A stretch of 64,000 nucleotides of DNA, taken from NCBI RefSeq assembly GCF_041734735.1, contig NC_134878.1, forward strand, positions 40,670,329-40,734,328, written 5' to 3'. The notes beneath the pieces are model-generated. The model was not told the DNA's origin and searched no databases. It was given only the letters and a program-made list of their open reading frames with translations. Source of the DNA: Babylonia areolata. Taxonomy: Eukaryota > Mollusca > Gastropoda > Neogastropoda > Buccinidae. This document shows, piece by piece, positions 11,910 to 22,700 of the stretch; the first letter of the stretch is position 1; each line of letters opens with the position of its first letter. Made by a program: the position numbers and the translations under genes.

Positions 11910-12700
11910 AGTTTTGCTCAGCATTTTTGTTCATGCAGACCCAACATGACAACAGCCTGTCATCTAACATGCAGAATGGTTATTACATTGGACACAAGCA
12001 TTTTATGTACAATCTATGTACAGATACTATATACACCAGAAAACTGAAGATGAATTTCATAAAAATGACATTGACTATCAAACGTACATTTGTCACATTT
12101 CCTTTTCAACCCAAGCATTTTATCAACAAATCAAGAAGAGTTCTAAATAATGAAAATGTATAGTGTGTGTGTGATGGGAAAGGCAGAGGGCCTGAGGGGA
12201 AGGGTGTGGAGGGAGACAGATGCACAGAGACTTAGAGAGAAGACAGATGCACGGAGACTCTTAGAGACAGATTAAGAAGGGAAGGGTGGACTGAGAGAGA
12301 GAGAGAGAGATTCTCAGACTAATATAGTAATACATCTGTCCTCATGCCTGCCCTTCCATCCTGTCTGTGGTATAGGGATTAAAATATAATCAGTAATGAG
12401 ATGAAAGACTGACAAGTGGTAAACAGCAAGTGACTCTCCTTCCTCATTTGTGGGCTGTAACTCCCAAGTTCACTCGTATGTGAATGAGTGGGTTTTTACT
12501 TGTATGACTGTTTTTACCTCGCCATTTAGGGAGCCACACTTTGTTTTCAGGGGTGACCAAGTGATTCTGATTAACAGTGATTTGTCAAGTGTGGACAGCC
12601 AGAGGTAGTGCATCCTTGTGACATGTTGACTTTAGCTGTGACATTATATGGGTCATGTTACATGTGAGCAATGTTGTTGGAGACTATTGTATAGTAGATA
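11910..12700. other. non-coding flank
   Basis: It holds a short (GA)n run near 12293-12312 and otherwise no recognised element. Confidence 0.4.
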
Positions 12701-12704
12701 AGAA

Positions 12705-12848
12705 GTACTTACTTACTGCCCATTACGCCCCCTGGCATGTAGGGCAGCAAAATAGAACTGCCGCTCTTGTCTGTTTCGGGCCAGTCTCTGAATGGTATCC
12801 CAAGTGTGCTTCAGGATCTTTTTCTCCTTCAGCTGCTCTGCACAGATA
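12705..12848 (-). mobile_element. LINE 3' end fragment with (TAAG)n tail
   Basis: The minus strand encodes LKEKKILKHTWDTIQRLARN and then AALHARGRNGQ before a stop and TAAG repeats, the usual closing block of a LINE ORF2. It is strongly 5'-truncated. Confidence 0.75.
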
Positions 12849-13139
12849 AGAATGTCTGAGGAAAAAACATTGGTTTATAATTGTTTTAAGAACACACTTT
12901 AATTTTGTTTTACAATTACATTTATAAACGTAAAGGGGACCAACAGAAATTATACATTGATTTCATATATACGTATATATATATGTTCCGATTTTTCCTT
13001 CATTGGAATTTGGTTTAATGGACATACACAGACTCTGAATTTGATGTACTTCTGGATTATAAAAACACTATTTAAATTAGCAAAGTCAGATAGAAGACAG
13101 GACCACATGGAACATGTTTAGAAAGAGGATTGCATTATA

Positions 13140-13450
13140 TCATATGCAAAAAAAAAAAAAAAAAAGCGTTGAAAACTTTGTCCAGTAAAGAAAGTGGTCC
13201 CAGTCAATGGATTGGCATGATTTTGCAAGCTGTGCTTATGATTATGGATAGCTACAATGATGGAGAAGGATCTATCCTGTCTGATGATTCGTTTAGCACG
13301 AAGGCAAATGGCAACAACAGAGACAAAACTGAATGGCAACAAGAGTGATGAAACTGACAGTTCATTTGATGCTGGTTCAGTCCATCTGTCCAATCAGACA
13401 GCATTGGAAGTTGGGAGGAGAGGGAGAGGAGTGATGTAAGATGATAGGTT
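13140..13450 (-). repeat. repeat family B, partial inverted copy
   Basis: The reverse complement matches 34355-34600 and 62950-63180, sharing CTGTCTGATTGGACAGATGG, CTGTCAGTTTCATCAC and TGACTGGGACCACT. A poly-A/T run is at its left edge. Confidence 0.8.
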
Positions 13451-13884
13451 GAATGCCAGTCAGAGGGTGTGGCAGTTGGACATCAGTGAACTGTTATTTC
13501 AGTGTGTACTGCCGGGACAGGTATATTCTGATGATAGGCATGCTATTTCCAGCTGTGTTTTGTTTGTTTTCTTTATGAATGTCATTCTGTGGAGGTGGAA
13601 ATACACTTTTTTGTTGCACCAAAAAAAAAAAAAAAAAAATCTTCACTATCAAATGCCTGAACAGTTATCTACAATCAAATTAATTGGGGGAAAAAAGACC
13701 AGATTCAGAATCTACATTCATTTTCCTTCTTAAAAACGTTTACTTTCTTTCTTTATCTAACCTGGTTTTTGTACTAGAATTTAAAAAAAAAAAATCTCCC
13801 AAATCGTCAGAATTCCCTGGCAAGGGATCACTTTTTTTTGTACAAAATTCTCTGGTGCTGAAGTGGTTAAATTAAACTAACCAT
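13451..13884. other. A/T-rich spacer ending in a TTAA motif
   Basis: Oligo-A runs at 13621 and 13783. CTCTGGTGCTGAAGTGGTTAA at 13846-13866 resembles the CCTGGCAGCGAAAGGGTTAA end at about 59625. Confidence 0.35.
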
Positions 13885-14013
13885 TCAGATTCTGTTTTGA
13901 GTTTATTATACCAATCAGAATAGATGCAGGACATCAGTGAACAGCTTATAGACACTAAGGCAACATTTTGTGTAGGACATCCGCTGATGTCTTGTAGGGA
14001 GGGAACGGGTTAA
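13885..14013 (+). repeat. repeat family B, right-hand end with TTAA
   Basis: GATGCAGGACATCAGTGAAC and then GGCAACATTTTGTGTAGGAC match the right ends at 34780-34880 and 63370-63460 on the same strand. It ends GGGAACGGGTTAA, suggesting a TTAA-targeting DNA transposon origin. Confidence 0.7.
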
Positions 14014-14220
14014 AGGGTGGGATTCCACGCACTTAGTGTTTTGTGGACCTTTTTAAAGAGAAATCTAGACAGCATATGTGCAGATTAACACTCACATTAT
14101 GCAAGATAGACTAACAGACTTAAACACATACAGACAACTTAACACGACTGGTCAGCATAATTTTTTGGACTCTGTGTGTGATTTTTTTCTTTTTCTGTCC
14201 TGTCATCTGTGCCCTTCTAG

Positions 14221-14321
14221 CACAACACAGCACAGCACAGCACAACACAACACAACACAGCACACCCTACCATACCACACACACACACTCTCTCTCTCTC
14301 TCTCTCTCTCACGCACACATA

Positions 14322-14363
<42 letters not shown>
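14221..14363. repeat. compound CACAG/(AC)n/(TC)n microsatellite
   Basis: CACAG/CACAA pentamers grade into (AC)n, (TC)n and again (AC)n. Confidence 0.95.
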
Positions 14364-14939
14364 GAGGGAGGTAGAGTCAGAGAGTGTAATGGACTTGTGA
14401 CTTGATTTCAGTCAAAATGAAACTCTAGAATACATTATTGGGTTGTAAAGACTAAAACGTCCTTTATTATTCAGGAAAATAGCATCAAAACCATATTGTC
14501 AGTGTGGTTACTGTGATGTGATTGATGTTCTTTCACTTGTAACATTTTTTCTTCAATGATATGCTTTTGCAGCCAGTCAAAAGCAACAGTATAATCATAT
14601 AGATAGTTCATATATAGCAACTTTTCTCTTTTCTTCTTCTTCTTTTTTATTGTTTTCGCAGAGCTGCATCCTGCTCCTGGCATAAGCATAATATGTATAT
14701 TGATGACAGTATATTATTAACATTATTGTCCTGACACACATAATACACACACACACACACACAGAGGCACAACCAGTTTAAGAAACTATACTGGCCACTG
14801 GTTGTACCGAACATTGCTTATATCATCATAGTAAAAAAAAATTACCTGGCGGAAGGCCTTCTTTGATATGACTAAAATGTTACATGTCTGTCTGAGTGTA
14901 TTTGTGTGCATGCCTGAAATCTGATTGAATGACACAGGA

Positions 14940-15100
14940 AACGAATGATGAGCGCCCAATGGCAGCTGTCAGTTGGCACTACCCAGGTAGGCAGCCTGTT
15001 GTGTGAATGACCCTGAGTTTGTAATGCACTTAGAGCTTGGTCTTGGACTGAGGGCAGGTGCTATATAAGTATATCTATTTCATCATCATGACTTAAAAGT
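14940..15100 (+). mobile_element. SINE 3' portion
   Basis: CACTTAGAGCTTGGTCTTGG followed by GCAGGTGCTATATAAGTA and an ATC-rich tail is a repeat end I recognise from gastropod SINEs. No clear tRNA head remains. Confidence 0.5.
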
Positions 15101-16740
15101 CATTGGATATTTGGGACATTGGTTGTACTGGACATTGCTTTTTCACATCCCCAGGAGCATATAACTATGTATATACTGGACATCATGCATACCATCATGG
15201 ATCCCTTCCCCAGCCAGGAGTCTTCTCTGTGGATATAGTGTTGTGTCAGACATCGCTGATGGCGCCTAGTCGGGAGTAGTCCCGTCCCAAGGAGTACCTA
15301 ATAATTCTGATAAATTGTCAGATATCACAAGCAATGAACTGAGATCCATTATTCTTTTACTACAAGGTCAGGGGCTAACACTATGGTCTAGAAATACTGC
15401 TTTGCGAGAAAGGCTGTCCACACCATGCAGTTTGTGTAACACTTACAGTTGCACCTGAAAGTGTTAATATAGTAACTGACCTTGTGCAACCATTCTCATT
15501 TTCAGATGTAGTGCCATGGGTATTTCGCTGGAAGCTGACTTAAAAGAAAGAGACATGATAATATTAAGCAAAATAAATCAAACTCAAAGGCAAAGCAAAA
15601 TAAATATAAAATACAATTCCAAATGTTTTGTTGCCTCCTTTCCTGGAAAGATTGCTTGGGTGCATCTGTCATTGAAATTCATGATTCAATTTCAAATAAA
15701 ATAAATATAAAATACAGTTCCATGTAATATGTGTTTTTAACCTCCCTCCACTATCACTTTTTCTTCTCTCTTTCTTGCTCTGTTATTACCTCTATCCTTT
15801 CATGCTTTCCATCAGTTCTCCCCTCCATATTAACCATAGCCATATGTCTGTCTCTGCACTAATCTTTTGTTGCCTTCTTTCCTGGAATGATCACTAAATG
15901 CTTAATTCAGAGGAAGCAAACCTCATCATACCCCTTCTCCTCCATTACTTCCTCCTGTTACCCCATCCCCTCACTCTACCCCTTAACTCCCCACTCCATC
16001 CCTTTCTCTTCCTAACCCATCTCCTTGCTCTCCAAATCTTTCCCTTTTCCTCCCACCCCTACTCCTTCTCCCCCTCCTACCCATTCTCCTCCCCTTCTTG
16101 TTGCTTCTCCATTTGTGTACTAAGAGAACAATGTCACTGTATGATTAGTGCTTGACTCCTCTTCCCCCTACTGAGTCTATTTCAGCATGACTCCAGTACT
16201 GTCCAGCATGGAAAGACAGGTGGACTATGTCAGAGGTGATGGCAGTTGTTTCTTCGGCTGTCTCTCGAAGGAACTGCATGGCACAGAAGGCTTCCATACC
16301 AAGTGACAGTTTGTGATTTGATTGACCAACACCCTGGAGTGTTTGCTTAGTACATTGATGGTGGCGTCACAACATGTGAGGGAAATGCAGAAGTTGGGCA
16401 AGTGGGAGGTGTACATGCTGACCCCAATTCCCAGTAGTAAGAAACCGGCACCAGGTGGCCATGGCTTCTATTCTCTCCACTCAAGCTCAGCATTAGTTGA
16501 GAAAGTCTTGTGAAGTTGACACTGTGCAACACTAACAGCAACCATTATGAACTTATTGCACCATCAGTTTCCATGTGCAGTTGTCAAATTCCTGCACCAG
16601 TAATCATCATCAGTTATGAGTCCATAGTTCTTGATCTCAGGCAACAGGTGCAAAGGATGAAGAATGATGACAAATAAGGCGGACTTTTAAGTTTTGACCA
16701 AGAAACTGACTTGCTGCATCCCATTTCCCCATGTTCAGGG
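15101..16740. other. intergenic or 5' flank, nothing recognised
   Basis: A pyrimidine-rich tract at 15720-16090 and short frames. No domain match. Confidence 0.4.
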
Positions 16741-16749
16741 CCCAGAGCC

Positions 16750-17480
16750 CTAGTCAGTGAGTGTATAGAACCTAATTTCAACTGTGACTAATTTAATTAA
16801 CTAAAGTGGTATACATACCCAGTTGTGTACCCTCTTTACTGATCATATTAGACCTAAATTTTATATTTTGTTTAATGATTCAGCTAAAAATATATCCAGA
16901 TAGAGCCCTCTTTACGGATTGCATTGGACCTAATTTATATTTTGCTTTATGACTGATTTAACTAAAATGCATGTCCAGTGCCCTCTTTACTGAGTGCATT
17001 GGACGTAATTTATATTTTGATTAATGACTGATTTAACTAAAATGCATGTCCAGTGCCCTCTTTACTGTGTATATTAGACGTAATTTATATTTTGATTAAT
17101 GACTGATTTAACTAAAGTGCATGTCCAGAGCCCTCTTTACTGAGTGCATTGTACATAATTTATATTTTGATTAATGACTGATTTAACTAAAATGCATGTC
17201 CAGTGCCCTCTTTACTGGGTGTATTGGACCTAATTTATATTTGTTTAATGATTGATTTAACTAAAATATATGTCCAGGGCCCTCTTTACTGTGTATATTA
17301 GACCTGCTTTCTTTTTCGTTTAATGACTGATTTCATTGAGCATTATTGCATCTAATTTCTTCATTTATTTCGTGCCATTGAGTGACTGATTTCATTGAAA
17401 ATTAAATATTAGTACATGCCCAGAGTCCTCTTCAGTTGATATACTGGGCCTGTGTTTTGCTTCGTTTCGATGACTGAGTT
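16750..17480. repeat. 75-bp tandem satellite, about 8 units
   Basis: CCCTCTTTAC recurs at 16830, 16906, 16981, 17056, 17131, 17206 and 17280, a period of 75 (once 76, once 74). The units carry GACTGATTTAACTAAAATGC and TAATTTATATTTTG. Central units are nearly identical while both flanks decay, with looser units to about 17480. Confidence 0.95.
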
Positions 17481-18151
17481 AATTAAAGATGAAATATATA
17501 TGTACCGTGCATATTCATTCTGTCTTTTAGAACTTTGTGTTTAAAACATTGTGACGATTACATGTATTTTGATTTGTATTGTTGTGTTTTTATTGTTGAT
17601 ATATTGTGTCGTTCATGTTTTTCAACATCATAACAAAATTCACCAGACACAAACACTTGTGAAATCTCTCTCTCTCTCTCCCCGTTCAATCCCTCTTTTA
17701 CTGTCTGTCTCTCTGTCTGTACATTACAACTGCAGCCACCATTGAAACAACAATAACAAACCATTGCCTTTAAATTTGCACATGTAAACACAGAACTTTA
17801 CAAAATGCATGTTGGACCAATGCTGAGTTATTAAGTATAAATAACATTTTATAGTCAGGATTCATAAAATTGAAAATGAGAAATGTTAGACACACAAACA
17901 CACACCACAGAGAGCATAGGAAATAGCTGCTTATATCAACAATACACAGTAAGCATATGCATACACTGCGTGCTGTCTGAGAACATTGGATAAACCAAAA
18001 TCTTTCTGTTGTGTAATATCCGGAGATATTGGATATAGTGTCCACGAGGCTAGCAGTGGCCGTTATACCCAATGTGTCGGCTATAGCGGACATTAGATAG
18101 ATACAGACTCTCCACTCCCCCCAGAGTAGCCGGTATTGCAACAGTTTACTC
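17481..18151. other. non-coding flank
   Basis: A (CT)n run near 17667. No element recognised. Confidence 0.4.
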
Positions 18152-18199
18152 TGTGTGTGTGTGTGTGTGTGTGTGTTTGTATAATATGACACACACACA

Positions 18200-18231
<32 letters not shown>

Positions 18232-18232
18232 T
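18152..18232. repeat. (GT)n-(AC)n palindromic microsatellite
   Basis: 13 GT units, a 10-14 base spacer, then about 22 AC units with one AT interruption. The arms are complementary and could fold as a hairpin. Confidence 0.95.
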
Positions 18233-18284
18233 ACCGGTATTTTTTGATTGTACATTATTTCTATTATCAGTTGAATGATTTGAG

Positions 18285-18693
18285 CACTGGTGGAGTGATG
18301 GCCTAGAGGTAACGCATCCGCTTAGGAAGCAAGAGAATCTGAGCATGCTGGTTCGAATCACGGCTCAGCTGCCGATATTTTCTCCCCCTCCACTAGACCT
18401 TGAGTGGTGGTCTGGACGCTAGTTATTCGGATGAGATGATAAACCGAGGTCCCGTGTGCAGCATGCACTTAGCGCATGTAAAGGAACCCACGGCAACAAA
18501 AGGGTTGTTCCTGGAAAAATCCACTTTGACAGGAAAAAACAAATAAAACTGCATGCAGGAAAAAATACAAAATACAAAAAAAAAAAAAAAAAGGGGTGGT
18601 GCTGTAGTGTAGTGATGTGCTCTCCCCGGGAAGAGCAGCCCGAATTTCACACAGAGAAATCTGGTGTGCTAAAAAGAAATACAAATACAAATG
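18285..18693 (+). mobile_element. full-length tRNA-headed SINE (family S)
   Basis: The head has an A-box-like TGGCCTAGAGGTAACGCATC and the B box GGTTCGAATCA at 18352. A central domain follows (TTGAGTGGTGGTCTGGACGC, GCAGCATGCACTTAGCGCAT), then an A-rich joint, GGTGGTGCTGTAGTGTAGTG, and a terminal (AAATAC)n tail. Partial copies are at 19945 and 21708. I believe this belongs to a gastropod-wide family. Confidence 0.85.
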
Positions 18694-19440
18694 CATTAGT
18701 TGTCTGGTTCTGGCCACACAATATTTACACACTCTTATGATGCAAAACAGTGTTGTTGTTTTTTTGTTGTTGTTTTTTATTACAGTGTACTGGATGGAAA
18801 AACTATTAAAAAATATGTAATATTATTTCTGCCTAAGGTGTTAGGATGGAGTGGGTTGTTTTGCTCTGACCAAGGCTGACAGGAGAGCCATAATGCTGCA
18901 GGGCACATCAGCAGGCATGATCAACTGTGCTCCAGGTCTATATTTGACAGTAATGATGTGTTTTTGTAACCTGCCTGAAACCAAGACAGGTTAATTTGAA
19001 CAGATGCTGACATGATTAGCTTCATTTTGCCTGTGGCTGTTGTCAGGTCTCTGAATGCTTGCTTCTGTTCTGAAAATGTGCAGAATTTGGTGACAGTTGG
19101 CTGGACTTGTTGACAGTAGGTTTTCTGGGCTTAATTCTGTGCTACTAGTTTTCATTTTAGAATGGAGGACTGTTGAAATCTGTTAAGTTCTGTGTAACTG
19201 TCAAAAATCTCTTCCTGTATTTTATTATTGTTTTTCTTATTTATGTCAGTATTCTTTATAATTTCTTTGTTGCTTGTTGTATTAAACACAGTTGGATAAT
19301 GTTCAGAGCTTGACAAAAACTAAAAAGTACTGGATCATAACATTCAAAATGTGTGTTTTACAATTTGTTTGGAGCTTTTACAATGTATCAGTGTGTATCA
19401 ACACATTCTATGTCTGCTCTGTTAACTTTGGGAACTTCAG
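18694..19440. other. non-coding, upstream of exon 1
   Basis: Nothing recognised; a non-coding leader exon or promoter of RNF144 could be here but cannot be told from the sequence. Confidence 0.3.
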
Positions 19441-19443
19441 TTC

Positions 19444-19600
19444 TTTGTTTACAGTCAAGAGGATGTTTACTGTTTGTTTACTCTCAAGAAGGTATTTGAT
19501 GTTGTTTGTTTTCTGTCAAGAGGATTTTTGAATTGTATGTTTTCTGTCAAGATGATGTTTGATGTTGTTTGTTTACTAGTAAGGGAACATTTGACTTTGT
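19444..19600. repeat. degenerate ~30-bp tandem repeat before exon 1
   Basis: TTTGTTTACAGTCAAGAGGATG and similar units recur at about 19444, 19472, 19504, 19536 and 19567. The last unit lies a few bases from the exon 1 acceptor. Confidence 0.75.
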
Positions 19601-19609
19601 GCTTGTCAG

Positions 19610-19760
19610 GGAGGTGAGTGGCATGGCGACGTACTCAGCATCCAAGAATTCTGTGGACTTGGCCATTGATCCCCTCATTACCTGCAAGTTGTGTCTTGGT
19701 GAGCGACCCCTTGAGGAGCTGTACGAATTGCAAGACTGCAAGTGTCTGTACTGTGAATCA
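19610..19760 (+). CDS. RNF144: RNF144 exon 1 (start codon, RING1 first half)
   Basis: An AG acceptor ends at 19609, the ATG is at 19623 and the donor GTAAGT begins at 19761, so the exon has 13 nt of leader and 46 codons in phase 0. It encodes the [16 protein letters not shown] block typical of RNF144 and the CKCLYCES part of RING1. The acceptor just before the ATG suggests that one or more non-coding 5' exons lie upstream, as in vertebrate RNF144A. The promoter was not located. Confidence 0.9.
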
Positions 19761-22700
19761 GTAAGTTTTCTAAAGCTTGTGTGCTTCATGTGCTTCATTC
19801 TTCAAATTCGTTAACATATGATAGTTAATTTTTGGTTCATATGTGTTTACAAAGTCAATGTACTAATAAATAACCTTCAGTGTCAATGTGTCTGTGTATA
19901 TGTTTGTGTATGCATGCATGTTTGTATGTACACATATAGTCATTAAGTTGAGATGATAAACCGGGGTCCTGTGTGCAGCATGCACCTAGTGCAGGTAAAA
20001 TAAGCCATGGCAACAAAAGGGTTGTCCCTGGCAAAATTATGTAGAACAAGAGAGGCAAGGCCTTCAAGACTCACTTGTGATACACTTTAAAAAAAAAAAT
20101 CTAGTTGTTAAAATGTGTTCTGTATTTGTTATTATAAAGCTTCGGGTTAAAAGAAAAAAAAAAAAAAAAAGCCCTAACAGCAAATTCGAACCCCGCGTGT
20201 TCGGGTTAGAAGAAACTGTCTTACCCATTACACTATTGTGGCTCCTTAACTGACGTTCAAAAATATAACATTTAAACATGCTTTTTTAAAGGGCGATAAA
20301 TCGATTGCGGTATTTGCAGCGAGAACGCTGTTTAAATCATATTATTCTGGTGTATCTTGGGCTTTCAACAAATCTTTAAGGGCAATTAAAAATTCTTTTT
20401 AAGTCCGCGGTAAAGGAGATGTGGCTATCCCTGCAATCACACTGCAACATTTAGCCATTTTCTCTGGATCTAGATAGATGTACAAGTTTAGTTACACCCG
20501 GTTGACAGGGTCGATTCAATTTCTCTTTTATGTTCAATCATAGTTTTAAAGTTAATATGAAAATTGAGTATTTTGTTAAACTAATAACATGTACAGCCAA
20601 GTACAAGTACTTCTAAACGTCAAAGTGAAAAGGACTTCATTTTGAGAAAAGTCCAGACTGGAAATTTTTACGTTTCATCAATTCAAGGGTATTAACTCTG
20701 ATGGTTTATTAATTTTCACTGTGAATTCCAACTGATTCTGTGGATATTTTTATGGCAGTTTGGGGCATAATCCAGTAAGTGATGAGGCGTTCACAAATCT
20801 TTCTCTGAATAAATATTTAACGGTCTCCTTCCCCAACTTTCCATCACATGTTATTGTGTATTGTCCATTGAATATAGGATTGAACGAGCAGGTCAACAAC
20901 TTGAAACAAAATGGCATCGTTCGCGTTCGCGAAGATTATGAGCATGTGCTTTGAATATGTATAAATATGTGTACGCAATTGATTTTTGCCCTTGACCTTC
21001 AGGGCTCAGCCAATAGATCTATAAAGTCCACTCGTTGTATTGATTTTAGTATTTTCCGAAAAAGACCTCTTGGGCGAATGAACATAGTGAAAGCCCTGTA
21101 CACTGAGAGTAAAACACACAAGCTTTTTATATATCTTTTTTATGTATTGAGTATAATTTCAAAATGTAATGTTTAAGATGAGAAAGATCAGTTTAAAGCA
21201 AATTAAGCCCCCTAGCATTAATTACAGATTAATTTCCCTTTTTTACTATCAGCACCAAAGACATGCAAAATAAATATAACTTCCATGCTTAGCAAAAGAA
21301 GTTCCTGTTTGAACAAAAAATGATAAAAAATGACTGCTCTTGTTGTTGTGTCAGAATATCAGATCAAAGTGTCAAGTTTAGAGAATTAAAAAAAAAAAAA
21401 AAAAAAATATATATGTAACAGTAAATTCAGTTTGCATATAATTTGGCTTCTTTTAAAAAAAAATTTTTGTGCCCATCCCAGAGGTGCAATATTGTTTTAA
21501 ACCAGATGACTGGAAAGAACCGAATTTTTCTGATTTTTATGCCAAATTTGGTGTCAGCTGACAAAGTATTTGCAGAGAAAACGGCAATGTTAAAGTTTAC
21601 CACGGACACACACACACACACACACACACAGAGACACACACACACACAGACAACCAAACACCAGGTTAAAACATAGACTCACTTTGTTTACACAAGTGAG
21701 TCAAAAATCCACTTTGATAGGAAAACATGAAAAACTGCAGGCAGGAAAAAAAGAAAAAAGAAAGGGTGGCGCTCTCAGTGTAGCGACGCACTCCCTGGGG
21801 AGAGCAGCCTGAATTTCACACATAGAAATGCAATACAACACAATACAATACAATACAGTACAGTACAGTACAGTACAGTATAGGACAGTACAGGACAGAG
21901 ACAGTACAGTACAATGTATATGGGTGTGTGTCCATAGTAGACTAAAACAAATTCATTTTCTCTGGAAATACTTTGTCAACACCAAATTTGGATTTAACAC
22001 AGAAAAAAAAACACAGAAAAACTTTCAGCTTATACCAGTCATAGGGAAGTCTTCTGCATTAAGACGCTGATTACGGAGGCGACTCTCGTACCAGTAAAAT
22101 GGTCATGAAGGGGACCGGGGGGGAAAGGGGTACGAGCATCACCTCCCGAGGTGTCCCAGCGCGAGGCAGGGAGAGGGGGGAGTAGCAAGTCCTCTCTTGG
22201 CGGTGGGGACTCGCAGCTAGGCGCGATCTCCCAAGGGCTGCTGTTACCTGGGTCCCCACTTGGAGACGGCCACCCACCCCGGGCCAAACCACCCCAGTCT
22301 CCCCATGGGAAGGGATTCGGGTTGCGTTGCAACCTGCTCTGCAGGTCTTCCCGCTGTCCTGCTGGTCTCCCCTGCTGGGGGAGGCCCGCGCGTGTCAGGC
22401 GGTTCCAGGCAGTCAGCCCGCTCGTCTTTGGGCAGGACTGACACCCAAGTCGGACCTGACCTCCCTCCGACTTGGCCAGGTTTTTCCCTTCATGGAGGTC
22501 AAGGCGCCAGTGACCCTTGGGGTTGGGGTCACAGGATGGCTGGTGCCCACGTGTGGTTACCCCCATTCTACCCGTACTGGGGTGCACCTATGGTGCACGC
22601 TGAGTTGCCGGGAGGACCAGGGTCCAACCCCTTGTCCGCTCCCCACTGGACCCAACCCAGCACATCTCACAGGGTGACACACACAGCCCCGACAAGTGGG

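Noticed and set aside
16750-17480. CRISPR-like regular repeats
   Set aside because: The 75-bp units are tandem without unique spacers, in an animal genome; it is a satellite.
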